NCBI RefSeq assembly: GCF_003323745.1 | Contig: NZ_QOIL01000011.1 | Location: forward strand, 186,001 to 250,000 | Reading direction: 5' to 3' | Source: Sphaerisporangium album | GTDB lineage: Bacteria; Actinomycetota; Actinomycetes; Streptosporangiales; Streptosporangiaceae | Length of the DNA: 64,000 bases | Shown here: positions 10,978-20,538 of the stretch, piece after piece | Layout: each line of letters starts with the position of its first letter | Numbering within the stretch: the first letter of the stretch is position 1 | Made by a program: the position numbers and the translations under genes | The notes under the pieces: model-generated | Told to the model about the DNA's origin: nothing | Databases searched by the model: none | What the model saw: only the letters and a program-made list of their open reading frames with translations

Positions 10978-12366
10978 TCAGAACTCGAAGGACTCGTGGT
11001 GGACGCGGCGGCGCGGCACCCCGGCGCGGCGCAGCGCCGCCACGGCGGCCGCCGTCATGCCGGGCGGCCCGCACACGTAGACGTCGTGGTCGCGCAGCCC
11101 GGGGACCAGCGAGGCGAGGACCTCGGCCGTGAACGGCTCGCCGATCCGCGCCCTCGGGCCCACCAGATAGTGCACGGCCGCGCCCCGCGCGGCGGCGATG
11201 GCCGACAGCTCGTGCTGGAAGACCACGTCCCGCGGGGCGCTCGCCCGGTAGAGCAGGGTGACCTCGCCCGGCACCGTCTCGAACAGCGCCCGGATCGGCG
11301 TGATGCCCACCCCGCCGGCGATCATCAGCACCTTGCGACTGGTCGCCCGCCCCGCGGTGAACGCGCCGTACGGGCCCTCAGCCGCCACGCGCGTCCCCGG
11401 CCGCAGGCGGGCCAGCGACCGGCTCTGGTCGCCCAGGTCCTTGACCGTGATCCTCAGCTCGTGCGGCGAGGGCGCGGCCGACAGGGAGTACGGATTGGCC
11501 GCCCACCACAGGTCCCGGGTGAGGAACCGCCAGCGGAAGAACTGCCCGGCCTCGGCCCTCAGCTCGCCGAGACGGCGCCCGGTCAGGTGGATCGAGACGA
11601 CGTCCGGGGCCTCGCGCACGACGTGCGTGACCCGTAGCCGGTGCCGGAAGGCCCGCGCCACGGGGGTGAGGAACCGGTACCAGACCAGAAGCGCCCCCAC
11701 CCCGCCGTACAGCGCGTACCACGCGAGCCGGGCGGCCCGGTTCCCTGCGAACTCCGCGCCGCCGGACAGCTGATGGCCGAACGCCAGCGCCGCGGCCAGA
11801 TACGTGTAGAAGTGCAGGTAGAACCAGGTCTCGTAGCGCATGCGCGGCCGGATCGCCCGCGCGGACACGACGCCGACGCCGACCAGCAGCAGCACCGCCA
11901 CCGTCGCCTCCAGCACGTCGGGGTAGGACAGCACCAGGCTCGCCGTCTGGGACACCACCGAGGCGTGGCCGGTGACGGCGTAGCCCCAGATGATCAGCAG
12001 GGTGTGCGCGACGGCGAGCCCGACGGTGTACCGCCCGCCCATCGCGTGCCAGCGGGCCAGCCGGTCGGCGCCGAGGCCCCGCTCCAGCGCCGGGACGCGC
12101 GCCATGAGCGCGAGCAGCACGACGATCGCGTAGCCGGCCAGCAGCCCGGTGATCCGCCCCGCGTTCGTCAGCCAGTCGCCGATCCCGGCCACCGACGGGG
12201 TGTCCGCCCACCACAGCCCGACCACGGCCGCCGCCCCCGCGCCGATGAGCGCCAGGGTCACCGCCGAGACCACGCCCGGACGCACGCCCCGCGCCGGGCG
12301 CCGGTCCGGGGCGGAGGTGTGCCGCCCAGGCGCCCGTCCCCGATGGCCGGCGTCGATGGTGGTCAC
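10978..12366 (-). CDS. ferric-reductase-like transmembrane flavocytochrome with FAD/NAD(P) domains
   Basis: 462 aa from GTG 12366 with an AAGGGAG site. About six membrane helices fill residues 30-220; histidines in RWHAMGGRYTVGLAVAHTLL and FYLHFYTYLAAALAFGHQL are the likely haem ligands of a ferric-reductase-like domain. A ferredoxin-reductase module follows: FAD-binding FFRWRFL and NPYSLSA-type RxYS region, and NAD(P)-binding MIAGGVGITPIRAL, ending with YVCGPPGMTAA. It should move electrons from NAD(P)H across the membrane to the FMN-binding protein made by the next gene. The gene is divergent from the two-component system at 12504, from which it is separated by a possible operator. Confidence 0.9.
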   Translation of the reverse strand: MTTIDAGHRGRAPGRHTSAPDRRPARGVRPGVVSAVTLALIGAGAAAVVGLWWADTPSVAGIGDWLTNAGRITGLLAGYAIVVLLALMARVPALERGLGADRLARWHAMGGRYTVGLAVAHTLLIIWGYAVTGHASVVSQTASLVLSYPDVLEATVAVLLLVGVGVVSARAIRPRMRYETWFYLHFYTYLAAALAFGHQLSGGAEFAGNRAARLAWYALYGGVGALLVWYRFLTPVARAFRHRLRVTHVVREAPDVVSIHLTGRRLGELRAEAGQFFRWRFLTRDLWWAANPYSLSAAPSPHELRITVKDLGDQSRSLARLRPGTRVAAEGPYGAFTAGRATSRKVLMIAGGVGITPIRALFETVPGEVTLLYRASAPRDVVFQHELSAIAAARGAAVHYLVGPRARIGEPFTAEVLASLVPGLRDHDVYVCGPPGMTAAAVAALRRAGVPRRRVHHESFEF

Positions 12367-12440
12367 GAAATGCTCCCTTCGTCGGGTTCACCGGCCACCG
12401 TGCCAGCGCATTCTCTGCGTTTCCTCTCAGGACGGCCCTT

Positions 12441-12470
12441 CAGAGGATTCTCAGAGGAATCCCATAGGGT
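12441..12470 (+). promoter_or_regulatory. phased direct repeat and -10-like element before the OmpR-type regulator
   Basis: TCAGAGGA occurs at 12441-12448 and again at 12452-12459, an 11-bp spacing typical of OmpR-family response regulator sites. A TAGGGT box (12465-12470) fits the actinomycete -10 pattern TAnnnT, with no good -35, which suits an activator bound at the repeats. It lies in the 137-nt gap between the divergent reductase operon and the two-component genes. Confidence 0.5.
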
Positions 12471-12503
12471 GCGTTGCATTACGGAGAGGACCCTGGGAAA
12501 ACC

Positions 12504-13240
<737 letters not shown>

Positions 13241-13244
<4 letters not shown>

Positions 13245-14842
13245 TCCCCGCGCGGACACGGTGGGCACGCGGGCTGCCCGCGACCATGCGAGGCCGGCTC
13301 ATCGCCGGGCTGCTCGTCCTGCTGGCCTGCGCCTGCGCGGCGGTGGGCGTGGCCAGCTTCCTCGCCCTGGACCGCTCCCTGCTCGCGGGCGTCGACCACC
13401 AGCTCGCCCAGTCCAAGGGCAGGTACGCCGCCAGCCTGGAGCACGCCGCCACCCAGCCCGGCGACGACCGGTACGCCGCCCGGGGCGACACGCGGGCCCA
13501 GGCGGCGGGCACCTTCGGCGCGCGGGTGCTGAACGGGACGGTGACGCACGCCGGGGTGGTGAGCCCGCGCCGCGACCTGGACGACGTCTCGGCCGCCGGT
13601 TCCGCGTTGAGCCTGTCCCCGCGGGATCGGGCCACGCTCGCGGCGCTGCCGGCCGACGGGCACGGGCACAGCGCGAGGCTCTCCTGGCTCGGCGACTACC
13701 GGCTGATGGCCGTGCCGGGGGCCGACGGCGACACGCTCGTCACCGGGCTTCCTCTCGTGGAGGCCGAGGGGATCGTCCACCGGCTCCAGGTGGTGGAGGG
13801 CGTGGTCTTCGCCGTCGCCCTGCTGGTCACCGGCGTCGCCGGGGCCATGTGGGTGGGCGCCGCGCTGCGCCCGCTGCGCAGGGTGGCAGCCACCGCGCGC
13901 GGCGTGACCGAGCTGCCGCTGGCCGACGGCGAGGTCGCGCTGCCGGACGGCGTCCCCTACACCGACCTCCGCACCGAGGTCGGGCAGGTCGGGGCGGCGT
14001 TCAACCGGATGCTGGAGCACGTCGGCGACGCCCTGGCCCGCCGGCACGCGGGCGAGCAGCGCCTGCGGACGTTCGCCGCCGACGCCGGCCACGAGCTGCG
14101 CACGCCGCTGGCCGCGATCCGCGGGCACGCCGAGCTGGCCCGCCGCCACCCCGGCCCCGTGCCGCCGGAGGTCGGGCGGGCGCTGGACCGGATCCAGGCG
14201 GAGTCGGTGCGCATGGGCCGTCTCGTCGAGGACATGCTGCTGCTCGCCCGCCTGGACGCCGGGCGCCCCCTGCGGCGCGACGAGGTGGACCTGACCCGGC
14301 TGGTCCTGGACGCCACCGGCGACGCCCGCGTGTCAGGGCCCGATCACCGCTGGCGGCTGGACCTGCCCGAGGAGCCGGTGATGATCCGGGGGGACGCCGA
14401 CCGGCTCCACCAGGTGCTGGCCAACCTGCTCGACAACGCCCGCAGGCACACCCCGGCGGGCACCACCGTGCTGGTCCGGGCGGGCGCCCCCGCGCGCGAG
14501 CCTGTGACGGGCGCCCCCGCGCACGGGCCGGCGGGACCGGCGGGGCTGACGGAGCTTTCGGTGATCGACGACGGGCCCGGAATCCCCGAGGAGCTCGTGG
14601 GGGAGATCTTCGAGCGGTTCGTCCGCGCCGACCAGGGCCGGTCGCGGGCCTCGGGCGGCACGGGGCTCGGGCTGGCGATCGTCCGGGCGGTGGTGGCCGC
14701 GCACGGCGGCTCGGTCGAGGCCGAGAGCCGTCCCGGCCGCACGGTGTTCCGCATCCTGCTCCCCACGCCGGGGCCGGAGGCCCTGCCCGCGGGGCCGGAG
14801 GCCTTCCCCACGTCCGGGACGGGGCACGTGCCGCATCCTTGA
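13241..14842 (+). CDS. membrane sensor histidine kinase
   Basis: 533 aa from ATG 13241, translationally coupled to the regulator (ATGA). Two membrane helices (about 20-40 and 186-208) flank an extracellular sensor of about 145 residues. A HAMP linker follows, then the DHp box FAADAGHELRTPLAAIRGH with phospho-accepting His284, and an ATPase domain with NLLDNARRHTP, DDGPGIP and the G2 box GGTGLGLAIVRAV. It should phosphorylate the upstream OmpR-type regulator. The stimulus is unknown. Architecture and length fit the classical CutS/TcrY-like actinomycete kinases. Confidence 0.95.
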
Positions 14843-14938
14843 CCGGCGGTTCTAGTCGATCGGGTGATGTGGACGATCAACGATTCGCCCAGCATGGTGA
14901 GGACGCGGCCCAGTTGCGGCCGGGGAGGGGGCGAGGAG

Positions 14939-15313
14939 ATGAACGAGCAACGGCCGGAGCTACCGCGCGACCGGTGGCGAGAGTTCTTCGACGCGATGAC
15001 CCGCGACTACGAGGGCGCCGACGTGACGATCGAGGAGCTGCGCAAGGATTTCGGCGATCTCTACGAGGCGGAGAGGCTGCCGCTGGCCTACCTGGAGTAC
15101 GACCCGAAGGACGACCAGTTCTCGGTCGGCGTGGGCGGCCGGGACGGGCGTTACCCGGTGGTGCTGCGCCACGCGGTCGACCACCCCCGGACGATCCTCG
15201 CCGACGTCGTCGGGCAGGGGGAGCAGCGGGCCTTCGACGTGTACGACGCCGAGGGCGACCAGACGATCGTGACGGTCTACCTCGTCGAGACGCCCGAGAC
15301 CGCCTACGCCTGA
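14939..15313 (+). CDS. DUF5335-like small protein of unknown function
   Basis: 124 aa from ATG 14939, preceded by GGGAGGGGGCGAGGAG. It reads RDRWREFFDAMTRDYEG, VTIEELRKDFGDLYEAERLPLAYLEYDPKDD, then a small beta-rich half with HAVDHPRTILADV. This pattern (W..FFD.., ..LPL..., DH..H.V..P) resembles the DUF5335 family from memory; no function is known. It is acidic with no membrane segment and no catalytic motif that I recognise. It stands 96 nt after the histidine kinase and may be a separate unit. Confidence 0.6.
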   Translation: MNEQRPELPRDRWREFFDAMTRDYEGADVTIEELRKDFGDLYEAERLPLAYLEYDPKDDQFSVGVGGRDGRYPVVLRHAVDHPRTILADVVGQGEQRAFDVYDAEGDQTIVTVYLVETPETAYA

Positions 15314-15315
15314 CC

Positions 15316-15365
15316 GCGCCGGATCTCAGCGCCCGATCTGCAGCGCCGGATCTCAGCGCCCGATC
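15316..15365. repeat. 23-bp perfect direct repeat, 27-bp period
   Basis: The 23-bp unit starting GCGCCGGATCTCAGCG is present at 15316-15338 and identically at 15343-15365, just after the DUF5335-like gene stop. It is non-coding, with no obvious hairpin. Confidence 0.85.
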
Positions 15366-15512
15366 GTCCGTGCCCGGCCGCGTCCGAGGCCAGGTGATCA
15401 CCCGTGCCCGGCCGGCCCCCGCCTCGCGCCGGGGCGGCCGGCGTGGCAGCGTGAAACCATGGCCGGGCGAGCCGCCCCCGCGCGGCGGCCGGAGCGAGGA
15501 GATCGGACGTCC

Positions 15513-16670
15513 ATGGATTTCGAGCTGAACGAGGAGCAGCGGCTGTTCCAGCGCACCATGCGCCAGTTCGTCGACAAGGAGATCGTCCCGGTCGCCTCCG
15601 ACTGGGAGCGCGAGGGCCGCTACCCGGCGGAGATCGTCGAGGGCTTCGCGCGGCTCGGGCTGTTCGGCGTCACGGTCCCCGAGCGGTACGGCGGCCTGGA
15701 CCTGGACCGGGTGTCGTTCGCCCTGGTCTTCGAGGAGATCTCCCGCGGCTGGATGGGCGTGGCCGGCGTCCTCGGCTCCCACTCCCTGTCGACATGGATG
15801 ATCGCCAGGTACGGCACTGAGGAGCAGCGCGAGGCGTACCTGCCGGCGCTGGCCACCGGCGAGCGGCGCACGGGCATCGCCCTGACCGAGCCGGGCGCGG
15901 GCACCGACCTGCAGGGCATCCGGACCCGGGCGGTCCGCGAGGGCGGCGAGTACGTGATCCACGGCACCAAGACGTGGATCACCAACGCCCGGCACGCCGA
16001 CCCGCTGCCCGTCCTGGTGAAGACCTCCGTCACCGAGCCCGCCCACAAGGGCATGTCGGTGCTGCTCGTGGACGCCGACCGCGGCTTCACCATCAGCCGC
16101 GACCTGCCCAAGCTCGGCTACAAGGGCACCGAGACGTGCGAGGTGGTCCTGGACGGGGTCCGCGTGCCGGCCTCGGCGCTGCTCGGCGGCGTGGAGGGGC
16201 GCGGCATGCAGCAGGTGCTGTCCGCCCTCGAACTCGGCCGTATCAACATCGCGGCCCGCGCGGTCGGGGTGTCCCAGAGCGCCTACGAGGCGGCGCTGGC
16301 CTATGCCAAGGAGCGCAACGCCTTCGGCCGTCCCATCGCCGAGTTCCAGGCGATCCAGCTCAAGCTCGCCGACATGGCCACCGAGATCCAGGCGGCCCGC
16401 CTGATGACGTACTGGGCGGCCAGGCGCTCGGAGGCCGGGGCGGTGAACGCCGAGGCCGCGATGGCCAAGTACTTCGCCTCCGAGGTCGCGGTCAGGACCA
16501 CGATGGAGGCGATGCGCGTCCACGGCGGGTACGGGTACTCGCAGGAGTTCGTGGTCGAGCGGTTGTACCGGGACGCGCCGCTGATGGCCATCGGCGAGGG
16601 CACCAACGACGTGCAGCGCATCGTGATCGCCCGCGCGCTGGTGTCCGGGGACGCGAAGGTGGGCTGGTGA
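15513..16670 (+). CDS. acyl-CoA dehydrogenase
   Basis: 385 aa from ATG 15513 with a GGAGCGAGGAG site; an in-frame ATG at 15459 would give an Arg/Pro-rich extension absent in the family. The N-terminal helical domain starts LNEEQRLFQRTMRQFVDKEI. The middle domain has TGIALTEPGAGTDLQGI for FAD/substrate and HGTKTWITNA. The C-terminal domain has AYAKERNAFGRPI, VHGGYGYSQEFVVERLYRDA and IGEGTNDVQ with the usual catalytic glutamate of the short-chain and glutaryl classes. It should introduce the alpha-beta double bond in an acyl-CoA, passing electrons to ETF. It is coupled to the HIT gene by a GTGA overlap. Substrate chain length is not evident. Confidence 0.93.
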   Translation: MDFELNEEQRLFQRTMRQFVDKEIVPVASDWEREGRYPAEIVEGFARLGLFGVTVPERYGGLDLDRVSFALVFEEISRGWMGVAGVLGSHSLSTWMIARYGTEEQREAYLPALATGERRTGIALTEPGAGTDLQGIRTRAVREGGEYVIHGTKTWITNARHADPLPVLVKTSVTEPAHKGMSVLLVDADRGFTISRDLPKLGYKGTETCEVVLDGVRVPASALLGGVEGRGMQQVLSALELGRINIAARAVGVSQSAYEAALAYAKERNAFGRPIAEFQAIQLKLADMATEIQAARLMTYWAARRSEAGAVNAEAAMAKYFASEVAVRTTMEAMRVHGGYGYSQEFVVERLYRDAPLMAIGEGTNDVQRIVIARALVSGDAKVGW

Positions 16671-17110
16671 GCGCCGCCGCCGGGACGGTGCCCGGCTGCC
16701 CGTTCTGCGAGATCGCCGCCGGTGCGCTGCCCGCGCACGTCGTGCACGCCGACGACGTCGCCGTGGCGTTCCTCGACGCGCGCCCGGTGTTCAAGGGGCA
16801 CGTCCTCGTCGTCCCGAGGACGCACGTCGAGACCCTCACCGACCTGCCGGTGGAGGCGGTCGGCCCGTTCTTCACGCGGGTGCGGGCGCTCGCGCGCGCG
16901 GTGGAGGACGGGCTCGCGGCGGCGGGCACGTTCGTGGCGATGAACAACAAGGTCAGCCAGAGCGTGCCGCACCTGCACGCGCACATCGTACCCCGCAACC
17001 GCAAGGACGGCCTGCGCGGCTTCTTCTGGCCGAGAGTCAAATACGAAGACGACACCGAAGCCGCCACCTACGCCAAAAGAATCCGCGAGACCCTTGAAGC
17101 CACCCCATAG
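16667..17110 (+). CDS. HIT-family nucleotide hydrolase
   Basis: 147 aa from GTG 16667, overlapping the dehydrogenase stop (GTGA). It starts with CPFCEIAAG, a Cys pair typical of Zn-binding HIT proteins, then GHVLVVPRTHVETL and the histidine triad SVPHLHAHIVPR near residue 105. Family members hydrolyse adenosine phosphoramidates or dinucleoside polyphosphates. It is co-transcribed with the acyl-CoA dehydrogenase; a link through acyl-AMP by-products is speculation. A hairpin terminator begins at its stop codon. Confidence 0.92.
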   Translation: MSAAAGTVPGCPFCEIAAGALPAHVVHADDVAVAFLDARPVFKGHVLVVPRTHVETLTDLPVEAVGPFFTRVRALARAVEDGLAAAGTFVAMNNKVSQSVPHLHAHIVPRNRKDGLRGFFWPRVKYEDDTEAATYAKRIRETLEATP

Positions 17111-17141
17111 CGTGCCGGATGACGGGCGGCGCCCGGCACGC
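17110..17141 (+). terminator. hairpin terminator after the HIT gene
   Basis: GCGTGCCGG (17110-17118) pairs perfectly with CCGGCACGC (17133-17141), with a 14-nt loop, directly at the stop codon and followed by an A-rich stretch. Confidence 0.75.
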
Positions 17142-17563
17142 AAACGTGATGTTCGCCTATAAGGAGGGAACGACGACCCGCACAACAGCCCATGCAACTG
17201 TCGGCTGGTGAGGCTCAGAGCGGAGCGGGTCCAAGGGCGGCGACGCCGAAGGGTTCGCTGATATCCGCCCGCGCCGGATCTGGGCATCGGCCGCGGTGGT
17301 TCAGAGTGGCCCGATCCCGCGCGGCCTGTGTGAGGCGGAGTTCGCCGAGGCTGCCTGACCTCCCCTTGCCGCGCTTCGCGCCGGCCCCTCCGCTACGGTG
17401 CGGGCGGGCCTGAATTTCCGGCTGATTTCCCGCGTACGCAGGAGGCCGAGGTGCGCGAAGATGGCTTCCCGACGCCTCGTCAGCGGACGTGCGTTGCGGG
17501 GGCGCGACTACCCCAGTGGCCCCGCGCAGCCATGCATGTTGAGTGAGTCCTGTAAGGAGCCCT
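17142..17563. other. 422-nt gene-free leader region before the restriction genes
   Basis: No ORF with convincing codon use, tRNA or repeat was found on either strand. A good SD (AAGGAG, 17554-17559) marks the downstream gene start. The region probably holds the promoter of the restriction-modification operon and the left junction of that block, but I cannot mark either one. Confidence 0.5.
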
Positions 17564-19309
17564 GTGAGCACGCTCGGTAGTTTCATCTGGTCGATCGCCG
17601 ACCAGCTTCGGGGACCCTACCGCCCCAACCAGTACGGGAACGTGATCCTCCCGTTCACGATCCTTCGGCGCCTCGACTGCATCCTGGAGCCGGACCGCGA
17701 GACCGTCCGAGCCCTGGCCGCGGCGTACGAAAACCCGGCCCGGCTCCGGATGGAGGTCAAGAAGGCCACCGGCCGGCCGTTCTACAACACCTCGAAGTAC
17801 AGCTTCGACAACCTTCTGAAGGACGCGGACGGGCTCGAGGACAACCTCGTCGACTACATCGACCGGTTCTCCGTCGATGTCGATGTGTTCGAGTACTTCG
17901 ACTTCAAGAAGGAGATCATCGCCCTGGAGAGGGCCGGTCTCCTGCGCGAGATCGTGAAGTCCTTCGGCGCCGTCGACCTGCACCCCGATGTCGTGTCCAA
18001 CGCCGACATGGGCGACGCGTTCGAGTACATCATCCGCAAGTTCAACGAGGCCGCGAACGAGACCTCCGGTGACCACTACACGCCGCGTGACGCGATCCGG
18101 CTGCTGGTCGACCTGCTCTTCGCCGAAAAGGACGCCGACCTGTCTGAGGCACTCATCGTTCGCACACTCTACGACCCCACCGCCGGCACCGGCGGCATGC
18201 TCGCCCTGGCCGAGGAGCACCTGCTCGCACAGAACCCGGACGCCCGGCTGAGCCTGTACGGCCAGGAGTACAACCCCCAGTCGTACGCGATCTGCAAGTC
18301 CGACCTGCTCGCCAAGGGCCACGACGCGTCCAACATCGCCTTCGGCAACACGCTGACCGACGACGCCTTCAAGGGCCGCCAGTTCGACTTCTGCATGTCC
18401 AATCCGCCGTACGGCGTCGACTGGAAGCAGTACGCCAAGGCCGTCACCAAGGAGAAAGCGGAGGCCGGGCCGTACGGCCGGTTCGCGCCGGGCCTGCCCG
18501 CCACCTCGGACGGGCAGATGCTGTTCCTGCTGCACCTGGCGCACAAGATGCGCGCCCCCGAGGACGGCGGCGGCCGGGCCGGGATCATCATGAACGGTTC
18601 GCCGCTCTTCAACGGCGCCGCCGAGTCCGGCCCGTCCAACATCCGCAAGTGGCTGCTGGAGAACGACCTGGTCGACGCGATCGTCGCGCTGCCGACCAAC
18701 ATGTTCTTCAACACCGGCATCGCCACCTACATCTGGATCCTCGACAACGACAAGCACCCCGCCCGCAAGGGCGTGGTCCAGCTCATCGACGGCACGTCGT
18801 TCTGGACCAAGATGCGCAAGAACCTCGGTTCCAAGGGCCGCGAGATCAGCGACACCGACCGCGCCCAGGTCGTGCGGCTGTACGCCGACTTCACCGACGC
18901 CGACCCAGACTTCTCAAAGGTGCTGCGCACCGACGAGTTCGGCTACTGGGCCATCACCGTCGAGCGGCCACTTCTGGACGAGGACGGCAACCCCGTCGTC
19001 GACCGCAAGGGCACCCCGAAGCCCGACCCCAAGAAGCGCGACACCGAGAACGTGCCCTTCACCTACGGCGGCTCGACCGCCGGCGCCGCGGCCAAGGCCG
19101 AGGTCATCCAGGCGTACTTCGACACCGAGGTGAAGCCGCACGTGCCGGACGCCTGGATCGACTGGGCCAAGACCAAGGTCGGCTACGAGATCCCCTTCAC
19201 CCGCCACTTCTACAAGTACGTCCCGCCCCGCCCTCTCGCCGAGATCGACGCCGACCTGGAAAAGCAGGTCGCCAAGATCCTCGATCTGCTGCGGGAGGTC
19301 GAGCAGTGA
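17564..19309 (+). CDS. hsdM: type I restriction-modification system, methyltransferase subunit (HsdM)
   Basis: 581 aa from GTG 17564 with AAGGAG five bases upstream; an earlier GTG at 17543 lacks a site. The N-terminal HsdM helical domain contains RPNQYGNVILPFTILRRLDC. The SAM-binding motif D204PTAGTGGML and catalytic NPPYG (280-284) define an N6-adenine methyltransferase, followed by ATYIWILDNDK. With HsdS it should methylate adenines at a bipartite target, and with HsdR it forms the restriction complex. It is the first of three genes with overlapping ends, M-S-R. The C-terminus is longer than that of EcoKI HsdM, as in the actinomycete group. Confidence 0.96.
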   Translation: MSTLGSFIWSIADQLRGPYRPNQYGNVILPFTILRRLDCILEPDRETVRALAAAYENPARLRMEVKKATGRPFYNTSKYSFDNLLKDADGLEDNLVDYIDRFSVDVDVFEYFDFKKEIIALERAGLLREIVKSFGAVDLHPDVVSNADMGDAFEYIIRKFNEAANETSGDHYTPRDAIRLLVDLLFAEKDADLSEALIVRTLYDPTAGTGGMLALAEEHLLAQNPDARLSLYGQEYNPQSYAICKSDLLAKGHDASNIAFGNTLTDDAFKGRQFDFCMSNPPYGVDWKQYAKAVTKEKAEAGPYGRFAPGLPATSDGQMLFLLHLAHKMRAPEDGGGRAGIIMNGSPLFNGAAESGPSNIRKWLLENDLVDAIVALPTNMFFNTGIATYIWILDNDKHPARKGVVQLIDGTSFWTKMRKNLGSKGREISDTDRAQVVRLYADFTDADPDFSKVLRTDEFGYWAITVERPLLDEDGNPVVDRKGTPKPDPKKRDTENVPFTYGGSTAGAAAKAEVIQAYFDTEVKPHVPDAWIDWAKTKVGYEIPFTRHFYKYVPPRPLAEIDADLEKQVAKILDLLREVEQ

Positions 19310-20538
19310 CCAACGCCCACACCGATCTAGCGCCAGCCTGGACCGCCTCGATTCCACGCCACTGGTGCTGGATGCGGAACAAGGTGCTGCTGTTCGAGGC
19401 GCAAACGCTGTCGACGGACGGCTCTGAGGAACTTCTCAGTGTCTCGCACCTAACTGGAGTCGGTCCCCGATCGGAGAAGAATGTCACGATGACGGAGGCC
19501 GAGAGCCTCGAGGGATACCGTGTTGTCGAGCAAGGTGACCTCGTCATCAACACGATGTGGGCCTGGATGGGCGCTCTTGGCGTCGCTCGGCATGCAGGCA
19601 TCGTGAGCCCGGCTTATGGTGTCTACCGGCCGCGCCCCGCGGCACCGTTCGAGCCGAGATTCTTCGACTATCTGTATCGCTCGACTGAGTACGTGATGGA
19701 AATGACTCGGATCTCTCGGGGGATCTGGTCGTCGCGGCTTCGCCTCTACCCAGAGGTCTTCCTTCGCATGGCGGTTCCGGTGCCGCCACTGGAGGAGCAA
19801 CGCGCCATCGCCGACTACCTCGACCGCGAGACTGCCCGCATTGACACGCTCATCGAAGAGCAGCAGCGTCTGATCGTGATGCTCCGCGAGCGTCGCGAGG
19901 CAGTCATCGGTGCCGCCTTCCTCGACGCTCAGGCTCAGCAGCCGCTGAAACGCGTAGTCCGGGACGTCACCGTCGGTATCGTCGTGCAGCCTTCCCGGTG
20001 GTACGTAGAGGACGGCGTACCTGCCCTGCGCGGCCTCAACATCAACCGAGGTTCTGTTTCTACTCGTGACCTGGTGTACATCTCCGCTGAAGGGGACGCC
20101 GCAAACCCCAAGTCCCGCCTCAATGGGGGGGATGTTGTCGTCGTCCGAACTGGTCAGGCTGGTGCAGCCGCCAAGGTCCCTGAATCGCTTGATGGTGCCA
20201 ACGCCATTGATATCCTCATAATTCGTCCGGGGACGGGAACTGACGCAGACTTCCTCGTCTGGTACCTCAACTCTCCTGTGGCCGCTTCCCATATTGATGA
20301 AGGCTCCGTTGGAGCACTCCAAGGGCACTTCAACGTTGGGGCTCTGCGCGAGTTGCCGTTCCCGACCATCTCTCTGGATTCGCAGCGCCGGATTGCTATT
20401 GACTTGGATACGAAAGTCTCTGCTATCGATGCCTTGATTGCGGAAACCGAGCGGTTCATCGAGCTCTCGCGGGAGCGCCGAGCCGCGCTGATCACGGCGG
20501 CGGTGACCGGCCAGATCGACGTACGAGGAGCCGTGTGA
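19306..20538 (+). CDS. hsdS: type I restriction-modification system, specificity subunit (HsdS)
   Basis: 410 aa from GTG 19306, overlapping the hsdM stop. Two target-recognition domains (~15-150 and ~210-350) are each followed by a conserved helical spacer: EEQRAIADYLDRETARIDTLI near residue 165 and the partly similar SQRRIAIDLDTKVSAIDALI near residue 362. The duplicated layout is normal for recognising two half-sites. The recognition sequence cannot be read from the protein. Base use is visibly more AT-rich (gat, aac and att codons) than in hsdM and hsdR, especially in the second recognition domain, which suggests recent domain exchange. Confidence 0.94.
   Translation: MTNAHTDLAPAWTASIPRHWCWMRNKVLLFEAQTLSTDGSEELLSVSHLTGVGPRSEKNVTMTEAESLEGYRVVEQGDLVINTMWAWMGALGVARHAGIVSPAYGVYRPRPAAPFEPRFFDYLYRSTEYVMEMTRISRGIWSSRLRLYPEVFLRMAVPVPPLEEQRAIADYLDRETARIDTLIEEQQRLIVMLRERREAVIGAAFLDAQAQQPLKRVVRDVTVGIVVQPSRWYVEDGVPALRGLNINRGSVSTRDLVYISAEGDAANPKSRLNGGDVVVVRTGQAGAAAKVPESLDGANAIDILIIRPGTGTDADFLVWYLNSPVAASHIDEGSVGALQGHFNVGALRELPFPTISLDSQRRIAIDLDTKVSAIDALIAETERFIELSRERRAALITAAVTGQIDVRGAV

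Noticed and set aside
17110-17563. Possible tRNA gene or attachment site left of the restriction island
   Set aside because: No cloverleaf-like arms or CCA-type end found, and no repeat of this segment at the right side of the island.
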